Assembly (NCBI GenBank): GCA_002423465.1 | Contig: DIWG01000081.1 | Coordinates: forward strand, 1 to 16,143 | Direction of reading: 5' to 3' | Length of the DNA: 16,143 bases | Source of the DNA: Syntrophaceae bacterium UBA6112 | GTDB lineage: Bacteria > Desulfobacterota > Syntrophia > Syntrophales > UBA5619 | Part shown: positions 7,297 through 13,500 of the stretch, one piece after another | How the letters are laid out: the number at the start of each line of letters is the position of its first letter | How positions within the stretch are numbered: position 1 is the first letter of the stretch | Translations under genes and position numbers: made by a program | The notes under the pieces: model-generated | Database searches by the model: none | Told to the model about the DNA's origin: nothing | The model's input: only the letters and a program-made list of their open reading frames with translations

Positions 7297-9105
7297 ATGC
7301 CCAACCTGATCATCGATCCGAGAGACCAGAGGTTTGTCCTTTATGAAATGCTCGACGTCGAGGCGCTCTGCAAGTCGGAGCTCTACGCCGATTTTTCACG
7401 GGATATGTTCGACATGGCCCTGAACGAGGCGGAGCGGTTCGCTGCAAACGTCGTCTTTCCCTGTCTGGCCGAGGGGGACCGGGAAGGGTGCCGCCTGGAA
7501 AAGGGGAACGTCCATGTCCCGAAATGCTTCCACAAGGGTGCGGAGCTCTACCGTACCGGGGGCTGGGCGACGATGAGCGTCGAGCCGGGGGAGGGGGGCC
7601 AGGGATTCCCCCACGTGGTCACCGCAGCGGCCAAGGAGTGGTTCATCCACAATCCCGCATTCATCATCTACTTCACCCTGACCGAGGGGGCCGCCCACCT
7701 GATCGAAGTGTACGGAACCGAGGCGCAGAAGAAGAAATACCTGCCGAAGATGCACGAGGCGATCTGGGGCGGAACCATGGCCCTGACCGAGCCGGGGGCC
7801 GGCACCGACGTCGGGCACCTGAAGACAAAGGCGATCCGGCAGCCCGACGGGACCTTCCGCCTCCAGGGAACCAAGCAGTTCATCACCGCGGCCGACAGCG
7901 ACCTGATGGAGAATATCATCCACCCGGTTCTCGCCCGGATCGAGGGCGATCCCCCGGGCACGGGCGGGATCTCGATCTTCCTCGTTCCTAAGTACATCGT
8001 CAACGACGACGGGACGCTGGGAGAACGCAACGACTACACGATCGGCAAGATCGAGGAGAAGATGGGGCTCCATGGTTCGGCCACCTGCGTGATCAACCTG
8101 GGCGACCACGGCGAATGCTACGCGGAACTCCTGGGCGAGGAGCGCCAGGGGATGAAGGTGATGTTCCAGATGATGAACGAGGCCAGAATCGGCGTGGGGC
8201 TCCAGTCCCTCTCCAGCGCTTCCATCGCCTACCTCCACGCCCTGCAATACGCCAAGGAGCGCCTCCAGGGCTCGTCGCTCATGGAGATGAAAAACCCCGA
8301 GGCTCCGCGGGTGCCGATCATCCAGCACCCCGACGTCCGACGGATGCTCCTCTGGATGAAGTCCCACACCGACGGCTTCCGCGCCCTGCTCTACTTCTGC
8401 GCTCTCTGCGGCGACCGGATCCGGGCGGCCTCGGACCCGGCGGAGCAGGAGAAATGGAACGGCTTTCTGGAGGTCCTCACCCCGATCTGCAAGGCCTACT
8501 GCTCCGACATGGGCTTCCGCGTGACGGAGACGGCGATCCAGATCTACGGCGGCTACGGCTACTGCTCCGAATACCCCGTGGAGCAGTTTCTCCGCGACGA
8601 GAAGATCTGTTCCATCTACGAAGGGGCCAACGGCATCCAGGCGCTCGACTTGGTGGGCCGGAAGCTCGGCCTGAAAAAGGGGATGTATTTCATGAACCTC
8701 CTGGGCGAGATGGGCGGGACGGTGGCGAAATATCAGGCGGCCCTGCCGGACCTGGCCCCCGACGTCCAGGCCGCGATGAACACGCTGGCCGAGGTCGCGA
8801 TGCTCTTCGCCGCGAGCGGGAAGGCCGGGAAATTCATGATCCCCGTGGCGAACGCCACCCCCTTCCTGATGCTCATGGGACAGGTCGTCATGGCGTGGAT
8901 GCTCCTCTGGCAGGCGGGCGTGGCGAAGGAGAAGCTCGCCGCTCCGGACGGCGGCGTTGCAGACAAGGTGTTCTACGAGGGAAAGGTCGCCTCGGCCCGA
9001 TACTTCATCAAGCACGTCCTGCCCGAGGTGGACGCAGCGGCGAAGGCGATCAAAAGCGAGGATGTCTCGATGATGGAGATCCCCGACGAGGCTTTTGCAA
9101 CTTGA
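7297..9105 (+). CDS. Acyl-CoA dehydrogenase, long DmdC-like type
   Basis: This FAD enzyme introduces a 2,3 double bond into an acyl-CoA. At 602 residues it is much longer than the roughly 380-residue short/medium-chain enzymes. It fits the group that includes 3-methylmercaptopropionyl-CoA dehydrogenase (DmdC) and many substrate-unknown proteins, which have an extra N-terminal helix and an added C-terminal domain. Visible motifs are MALTEPGAGTDVG (flavin and substrate site), GTKQFITAADSD, QIYGGYGYCSEYPVEQFLRD and IYEGANGIQALDL, whose Glu442 should be the catalytic base. The C-terminal 130 or so residues form the extra domain. An AAAGGAG site precedes ATG 7297; an out-of-frame ATG at 7290 is ignored. 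It is the last gene of the plus-strand cluster, 62 bases after the DUF362 gene. Electrons would normally pass to ETF, which is not encoded here. No clear intrinsic terminator is seen in the 128 bases before the convergent transglycosylase gene. Confidence 0.93.
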   Translation: MPNLIIDPRDQRFVLYEMLDVEALCKSELYADFSRDMFDMALNEAERFAANVVFPCLAEGDREGCRLEKGNVHVPKCFHKGAELYRTGGWATMSVEPGEGGQGFPHVVTAAAKEWFIHNPAFIIYFTLTEGAAHLIEVYGTEAQKKKYLPKMHEAIWGGTMALTEPGAGTDVGHLKTKAIRQPDGTFRLQGTKQFITAADSDLMENIIHPVLARIEGDPPGTGGISIFLVPKYIVNDDGTLGERNDYTIGKIEEKMGLHGSATCVINLGDHGECYAELLGEERQGMKVMFQMMNEARIGVGLQSLSSASIAYLHALQYAKERLQGSSLMEMKNPEAPRVPIIQHPDVRRMLLWMKSHTDGFRALLYFCALCGDRIRAASDPAEQEKWNGFLEVLTPICKAYCSDMGFRVTETAIQIYGGYGYCSEYPVEQFLRDEKICSIYEGANGIQALDLVGRKLGLKKGMYFMNLLGEMGGTVAKYQAALPDLAPDVQAAMNTLAEVAMLFAASGKAGKFMIPVANATPFLMLMGQVVMAWMLLWQAGVAKEKLAAPDGGVADKVFYEGKVASARYFIKHVLPEVDAAAKAIKSEDVSMMEIPDEAFAT

Positions 9106-9233
9106 CGACCCACAAGGCCGCGGCACCGAAATCGGCACCGTACCCGCCGATCATATGCTTGTCGGCAACGCAGGGAGGTCAGGTATGGATGCCCCTCCGT
9201 CCGTGATTCAAGACGGTCGAAAAGGGAGTTTCT

Positions 9234-9890
9234 TTATGTCGCCGGAAGGCTCGACATGTTCCGCCGGTACTCGCCCAGCACGCGGCGGGTATAGCGGCTG
9301 TCTGCGTCTCCGTCGCGCGACAGGAGCCGTTTGGCGCGGTTGTGTCCGACGTTGTAGGCCAGAAGGACCTCGGCGGTGCTCTTGAAATTCTCGCGCAGCC
9401 AGGAAAGGTAGTACAGGCCGAAGCGGACATTGTTCTCCGGCTCGAAAAGGTCGGGTGCGCTCTGGTAGGGGATGCCCGCTTTCTTGGCGATGGAGGAGGC
9501 GAGAATCGGCCGGATCTGCATGATGCCGCGGGCGCCGTCCCGGGAGACGGCATCGCTGCGGAAGTTGCTTTCGACCGCCATGATCGCCAGCACAAGCCGG
9601 TAATCGATCCCGTAAGAGAGGGATTCCTCATAGAGCATCTTGGCGATGGAGGGAACCTGTTCGGACGAGAGGTCTGTGCCTCCGTCCTGAAGGTGGTCTT
9701 CAATCAGTTGAACAGTTCTCCCCGGGGTGAAGTGGTCAATCAGGCGATGTTCAATCCGTTGAATGGTTTGCAGCGGATTGAAGCGATTGACAGCGTAATG
9801 GGGTTCCATCATGGCAATACTGATGAAGAATACCATGACGACGGCCAATGCAAATAAACATCCTATGGATAGTGCATTATTACGGTTCAT
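9234..9890 (-). CDS. Membrane-anchored lytic transglycosylase, SLT (family 1) domain
   Basis: The enzyme cleaves the glycan strands of peptidoglycan to leave 1,6-anhydromuramic ends. It has 218 residues. Residues 8-28 are a hydrophobic anchor or uncleaved signal placing the enzyme in the periplasm. The SLT domain spans about 80-215 with all the usual motifs: AVESNF (catalytic Glu107), GARGIMQI (119-126), NVRFGLYYLSWL and LLAYNVGHN. Residues 35-75 form a charged linker region. A strong GGAGG ribosome site lies 6 bases before the ATG at 9890. The gene runs against the acyl-CoA cluster and downstream of the ParA-type operon on the same strand, but a separate promoter at 10076-10104 suggests independent expression. 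It could serve wall remodelling, or help a trans-envelope machine through the wall; its closest neighbours do not decide this. Confidence 0.93.
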   Translation of the reverse strand: MNRNNALSIGCLFALAVVMVFFISIAMMEPHYAVNRFNPLQTIQRIEHRLIDHFTPGRTVQLIEDHLQDGGTDLSSEQVPSIAKMLYEESLSYGIDYRLVLAIMAVESNFRSDAVSRDGARGIMQIRPILASSIAKKAGIPYQSAPDLFEPENNVRFGLYYLSWLRENFKSTAEVLLAYNVGHNRAKRLLSRDGDADSRYTRRVLGEYRRNMSSLPAT

Positions 9891-10075
9891 TGTGATCCTC
9901 CTTGCTTCTTCCCAACCATGCTGAAATTCCTCCCGCTGCTGCCTTACCGAATAAAACTCACAGGGATTCGAGGGAAACGGCGCATCGGGAACGGGAAGGC
10001 AAAATACCGGTTAAGGTCTCAGAATGACGGCAGATGTTTGGGTGTTTGCTATAGATGTTTAGCGATCATGGCGAC

Positions 10076-10104
10076 TTTATAGCGGAAATTTTTGTTTATT
10101 GCAA
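10076..10104 (-). promoter_or_regulatory. Sigma70-type promoter for the lytic transglycosylase gene
   Basis: Read on the minus strand, TTGCAA (10104-10099) and TATAAA (10081-10076) are separated by 17 bases, close to the sigma70 consensus. Transcription would start near 10069, leaving an unusually long leader of about 180 bases before the ATG at 9890. The leader holds no structure I can name. The rest of the 9891-10143 spacer shows no gene and no obvious terminator for the operon ending at 10144. Confidence 0.6.
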
Positions 10105-10143
10105 GCCTTAAATTTTCCTGCATAATCCTCCGGCCTCCGCCAA

Positions 10144-10479
10144 TCATTCGGGGGAACCCTTATTTTCAGAGGGCTGGGACGGAGATTCCAATGCAGCATA
10201 TGGCCAACAGGTCAGAATCCTTTCGTAGGCGTCTTGGATGACCATCAATCTTTCCAGCAATTTTTCCCGGTTCGGCGGATTTTTCCGGGGGTCATCGCGC
10301 TGCCGAATCTCCAAGGGATCCTCATCACCCCCGTGGGCATCCGCAACTTTCTCTACCGAAGCATCGGGTTGATCAACCTGGGCAACACGGCGATAGAGGA
10401 ATTCCAGTTCCTCCGCAAGGCCGCGGTCGTCGTTCTCGCTTTCAACATTGAAGCCGTCTTTCGTCTCTTCCATCGTCAA
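10144..10479 (-). CDS. Small acidic hypothetical protein
   Basis: I do not recognise this 111-residue protein. It is soluble, strongly acidic and probably largely disordered in the first 70 residues (many Asp, Glu, Asn and Gly), with one likely amphipathic helix at about residues 70-90 (NREKLLERLMVIQDAYERIL) and a Pro/Ser-rich tail. It follows the J-domain/HTH gene by only 2 bases. The favoured start is TTG at 10479, because a GGAGA site lies 9 bases upstream of it within the preceding gene's end. ATG at 10473, two codons on, is the alternative. The tight spacing makes translational coupling likely. A role as a partner or regulator of the ParA-type ATPase or of the HTH protein is inferred from position only. 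Confidence 0.7.
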   Translation of the reverse strand: MTMEETKDGFNVESENDDRGLAEELEFLYRRVAQVDQPDASVEKVADAHGGDEDPLEIRQRDDPRKNPPNREKLLERLMVIQDAYERILTCWPYAALESPSQPSENKGSPE

Positions 10480-10481
10480 TA

Positions 10482-11135
10482 TCAGTTGTCTCCGTTCATG
10501 TGCTTCATATAGGCCAGAACAACGGAATCACCATCGATTTTAAGACATTGGGCATACAATTTCAGAAAATTTTTGAGGTAGACGGCGGGCGGCAAAAGGT
10601 CGAACCGGTCGTCTTCAATCGCTGCCAGTATGCCGGTCGCGATTCTGGTCTGCAGGAAAATTTGCGCCAGCGTCAACCCCAGCGTCGTTCGGATATTTTT
10701 TAAATCCTGACCGGTCAGTCGGTCCTGTTGCAGGGTGTCTTGAATCAAGGGGTATTCCGATGTTCCGGATTTATCTGTGACCGGGATCTTGGATAGCCAC
10801 GGATAGTTGGTTTTCTTGCGCTTAATGTCATAGATGGGCATCAGTCTTTTCGAATGATCATGGTACCGGTCCTCTTCTTTCAGGATGCCCATCTCCATCA
10901 ACGACTGGTCGTAAAGAGATCTGGATTTCGGGTTGATCAGGGTCAGATAGGCCTCTTCCAGGCGGGCCAGAATCTCCTTTCGTTCGGAATCCGAAAAAAA
11001 AGAGCAAGCCGCCATGTTGGCATTCTGATAGAGTTCAGAAGCCTCCCTGTAGGCCTGAATGATTTCAGACGGCGATGAACCTGTTGGGATGTCAAGGGTT
11101 TTATAATGGGTTTGTTTCGGGTCTGGCTTCATCAT
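10482..11135 (-). CDS. J-domain-like protein fused to a RodZ-type helix-turn-helix domain
   Basis: The 217-residue protein has two recognisable parts. Residues 10-79 look like a DnaJ-type domain (HYKTLDIP, IIQAYREASELY, EEAYLTLINPKSRSLYD), but the HPD tripeptide that activates DnaK is absent; the expected loop reads YQNANMAAC. It therefore probably acts as a binding module, not a co-chaperone. Residues 141-210 match the HTH domain found at the N-terminus of RodZ and related proteins (LTGQDLKNIRTTLGLTLAQI, then DDRFDLLPPAVYLKNFLKLYA), which in RodZ contacts the MreB filament and elsewhere may bind DNA. A polar linker joins them and there is no membrane segment. ATG 11135 or 11132 can serve as start; the site in front is weak, with AGGAG 18 bases away, so coupling to the upstream gene 22 bases off may matter. 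Clearly in one operon with the ATPase and the acidic protein. Confidence 0.85.
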   Translation of the reverse strand: MMKPDPKQTHYKTLDIPTGSSPSEIIQAYREASELYQNANMAACSFFSDSERKEILARLEEAYLTLINPKSRSLYDQSLMEMGILKEEDRYHDHSKRLMPIYDIKRKKTNYPWLSKIPVTDKSGTSEYPLIQDTLQQDRLTGQDLKNIRTTLGLTLAQIFLQTRIATGILAAIEDDRFDLLPPAVYLKNFLKLYAQCLKIDGDSVVLAYMKHMNGDN

Positions 11136-11157
11136 CGGTCCAAAATAGGCATACTCC

Positions 11158-12093
11158 TTACAGAACTTGATCGACGGCGTACGGGATTCCGGAAGATTTA
11201 TCTTTCATCGTCAGCAGTTTCTTAAAACATTCTTTGAGATCTGTAGCGGTCCGGGCATAAGGAGACATAAAGAGAAAGGGGCGCTTGTTAACAACGGCAA
11301 GATGGACATTTTCGTCAAAGGCGATGTTGCCGAGAAATTGTATTTTCAAGGCGAGATGTTTTTGGATGATTTGACAGATGAATTTGCCGATATTGGGATT
11401 GTCCTGATTGCGGTGTTGATTCATGACCAGACCGAACTCCAGCGTGTTTAGCTCCTGTTCCAGCATTTCGCCCTTTTCCGGATCCAGTTTCTTGATCATC
11501 CCCAGCAGGAGATCTGGGTTGGTCACGGTCGCTTTGCTGTTTTGTTCTTCCGCCTCTTTCGCCAGTGTTCGGAAGTGATGGACATCGAGGACCTGCCTGA
11601 TCTTGCGGAAATAGACAGAACGGATCAGCCGGTAGATGTTTTCCGTGGCGGTCGGTTCCGGGGTCGTTATGAAGATGCCGAAATTTGAAATCATGAAAAA
11701 ATCTATGGTGTTGAAGGCCGTACCCGCTCCCAGATCCAGCAGAATGTAGTCATAGGGAAGTTTGGCGATCTCCCGCCGAATCCTCATTTTTTGCTCATGC
11801 GCCAGATTGGCGATGTCCAGATTGTTCATCGCGCCGCTGATGATGAACAGATTCGGCGTTGGCGTGGGAACGATCGTTTCGTTCAGGGTGGCGACTTTTT
11901 TATTGATGAAATCGGAGAGACTTCTTCCCGGATTCGAGGCGCCGATGGTCGTATGGAGATTCGCGGCTCCCAGGTCAAGATCGATCAACAGGGTTTGATA
12001 ACCCTCTCCGGCAAGGATTATTCCGAGGGAACCTGTGATAAAGCTCTTACCTGTACCGCCTTTTCCACCTCCGATAGGCCATATCTGTGGCAT
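11158..12093 (-). CDS. MinD/ParA-superfamily ATPase (FlhG-like)
   Basis: This is a deviant-Walker P-loop ATPase of the family that positions cell-division proteins, flagella, chromosomes or other large assemblies by ATP-driven dimerisation. The 311-residue protein opens with PIGGGKGGTGKS (Lys11 is the signature lysine, Lys16 the P-loop lysine). It continues with LLIDLDLGAANLHTTIG (Walker A'), YILLDLGAG (Walker B) and a C-terminal IAFDENVHLAVVNKRPFLF segment typical of MinD/FlhG-like members. The C-terminus shows no obvious amphipathic membrane-targeting helix like that of MinD, but this is a weak negative. The frame can be read from a TTG at 12111; ATG 12093 is preferred because it gives the usual short N-terminus, has GAGGA about 11 bases upstream and suits the promoter at 12144-12172. 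No flagellar or partition genes, and no parS-like sites, are seen nearby, so the cargo is unknown. It is the first gene of a three-gene operon. Confidence 0.9.
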   Translation of the reverse strand: MPQIWPIGGGKGGTGKSFITGSLGIILAGEGYQTLLIDLDLGAANLHTTIGASNPGRSLSDFINKKVATLNETIVPTPTPNLFIISGAMNNLDIANLAHEQKMRIRREIAKLPYDYILLDLGAGTAFNTIDFFMISNFGIFITTPEPTATENIYRLIRSVYFRKIRQVLDVHHFRTLAKEAEEQNSKATVTNPDLLLGMIKKLDPEKGEMLEQELNTLEFGLVMNQHRNQDNPNIGKFICQIIQKHLALKIQFLGNIAFDENVHLAVVNKRPFLFMSPYARTATDLKECFKKLLTMKDKSSGIPYAVDQVL

Positions 12094-12143
12094 GGGTTTA
12101 TCGGTCCTCAATCGGTTTGTTAAGAATCATCAATTTTGGTGGC

Positions 12144-12172
12144 ATTATCAGTAAAGTTGTATGGGTTGTCAA
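12144..12172 (-). promoter_or_regulatory. Near-consensus sigma70 promoter of the ParA-type operon
   Basis: On the minus strand, TTGACA (12172-12167, perfect -35) and GATAAT (12149-12144, five of six for -10) are separated by exactly 17 bases. Transcription should start near 12137, giving a leader of about 45 bases before ATG 12093. The strength of the match suggests steady expression of the three downstream genes. The flanking spacer to the exporter operon holds nothing else I can identify. Confidence 0.75.
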
Positions 12173-12217
12173 TGGAAATTATTGGAATTATGGGAGTCGT
12201 AAATCATCCAACCGGCG

Positions 12218-13420
12218 CTATTTCCGTTGACGGATCTTCGTGCCGTTGCGGATGGCGTCGTCGGGATAGGCCACCACCCTTTCATTTTCCTTCAATCCGG
12301 AAAGGATCTGGGCCGTCAATCCGGTCCTTTGACCGACCTCCACGGTCCGCCGGCGGGCTTTTCCATTTTCTTCGGCAAATACGGACCATTCCTTTCCGAA
12401 ACGGAAAAGGGCGCTGGTCGGGACCTGAAGGATATCCTTTCCTTCCCAGACGACAAAGTGGGCTTCCAGGCGATAGCCGTCCCCGAGAACGCGCCACATC
12501 TCAGGAGGCGACGTGATATCGACAATCACCAGGACCCGCTGTTCCTCCACGCCGAGGCTCGAAAACTTTGTAAAGCCGGCCGGCTCAACCCGCTGCACAC
12601 GGCCCACGAGGGTTTCATTGCGGCCCCAGCGTTTGAACAAAACCGCCATCCCCGGCCTGATCCGGACCGCGTCCGAAGAGAGGACCTCCACGCGGACTTC
12701 AAGATTCCCGGCGTTGCCGATATCCATCAGGGGTTCGCCGACAGAGACGGCCCCCTCGCTATCCCGATGGATTTTAAAGACGGCGCCGTTCACGGGCGAG
12801 GCAATCTCCACGGCGCCGTTCCTCCCCGTTTTCTGGATCGCGGAGAAATTCCGCAGCGTCGTCTTTGCTCTTTCCAGCTCGGAACGGGCGACGTCCGCCG
12901 CCGCCCGGGCGGAGAATTGGATGGCCCGAGCCTTTTTGGCCTCGGATTCCGTCTGGTCGAATTGATCCTTTGCCACGGATCCACGGGAGAAGAGGCTGGC
13001 GATCCGCGCCAATCTTTTCTGCGTATAATCGGCATCCGCCGCGGCCGCGCGCTCCTTTTCCATCGCCGCGGCAAGTGAAGCCTCCGCCGCGGAAACGACG
13101 GCTTCCGCCTCCGCCCGGCTCCGGGGATCCAGCGCCTGCGACCGCAGCGGCTCCAGGGTAGCCACGATTTGCCCCTTCTTCACCGGATCCCCCACTTTTG
13201 CCTCAATGCGCCGCAGGTATCCGGCGGTGGGCGCCGAGATCACGAAGCGTTCCTTGAGCCGGGTGCGTCCCTCCTCTTCGATCGTCACCTGGAGAGGGTC
13301 TCGTGTGAGCCGGACGAGATCGACCTCCTGCGTCCGGGGAAGGAAGCCGTAAAGGATTGCCAGGACCACGACCAGCAGGACGCCGGTGATCCACAATTTT
13401 CTGCGCAATGGATGATTCAT
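12218..13420 (-). CDS. HlyD/RND-type periplasmic adaptor subunit of an ABC exporter
   Basis: Adaptors of this family link an inner-membrane transporter to an outer-membrane channel. This 400-residue protein has one N-terminal membrane helix (about 8-28), two lipoyl half-motifs (APTAGYLRRIEAKVGDPVKKG at about 63-83 and ASPVNGAVFKIHRDSEGAVSVG at about 207-228), a long Ala/Glu/Arg-rich coiled-coil hairpin between them (about 98-195), and a beta-barrel region with LQVPTSALFRFG and VEVGQRTG near the end. ATG 13420 is chosen over the adjacent TTG 13423 because a GGGAG site lies about 7 bases upstream. The gene lies after the permease and ATPase genes on the same strand, forming a MacAB- or DevBCA-like tripartite exporter. 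No TolC-type gene is in the window. The substrate is unknown. A hairpin insertion separates it from the permease and may affect how much adaptor is made. Confidence 0.92.
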   Translation of the reverse strand: MNHPLRRKLWITGVLLVVVLAILYGFLPRTQEVDLVRLTRDPLQVTIEEEGRTRLKERFVISAPTAGYLRRIEAKVGDPVKKGQIVATLEPLRSQALDPRSRAEAEAVVSAAEASLAAAMEKERAAAADADYTQKRLARIASLFSRGSVAKDQFDQTESEAKKARAIQFSARAAADVARSELERAKTTLRNFSAIQKTGRNGAVEIASPVNGAVFKIHRDSEGAVSVGEPLMDIGNAGNLEVRVEVLSSDAVRIRPGMAVLFKRWGRNETLVGRVQRVEPAGFTKFSSLGVEEQRVLVIVDITSPPEMWRVLGDGYRLEAHFVVWEGKDILQVPTSALFRFGKEWSVFAEENGKARRRTVEVGQRTGLTAQILSGLKENERVVAYPDDAIRNGTKIRQRK

Positions 13421-13423
13421 CAA

Positions 13424-13500
13424 CTCACTCCCTGTTCCGGGGACATGTTCCGATCCCTTCGGGCTTCCGGAACATGACCCCGACAGTTTCTCACTCCCTG
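13424..13500. mobile_element. 55-bp hairpin insertion flanked by 11-bp direct repeats (MITE/REP-like)
   Basis: CTCACTCCCTG occurs at 13424-13434 and again at 13490-13500. Between the copies lies an inverted repeat with 15-base arms and one mismatch: CGGGGACATGTTCCG (13438-13452) and CGGAACATGACCCCG (13468-13482), with CCC TTC GGG in the loop forming a tip. The direct repeats look like a target duplication. On the coding (minus) strand each copy reads CAGGGAGTGAG, so one holds the permease stop codon and the other the adaptor's ribosome site. No transposase is present. Chance or selection for an SD-like sequence could also make the repeats. Confidence 0.6.

Noticed and set aside
7396..9138. 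580-residue minus-strand open frame opposite the acyl-CoA dehydrogenase
   Set aside because: Antisense shadow of a G/C-rich gene with strong G/C-ending codons; low-complexity composition and no recognisable domain, while the plus strand is an unmistakable dehydrogenase.
9106..9233. Short plus-strand frames and a possible bidirectional terminator between the convergent genes
   Set aside because: No stable inverted repeat with a T-run was found, and the short frames run into the transglycosylase in antisense.
10099..10126. Plus-strand promoter-like pair TTGCAA and CATAAT with 16-base spacing
   Set aside because: TTGCAA is its own reverse complement and is better used by the minus-strand promoter; the plus-strand reading would only transcribe antisense into the operon ending at 10144.
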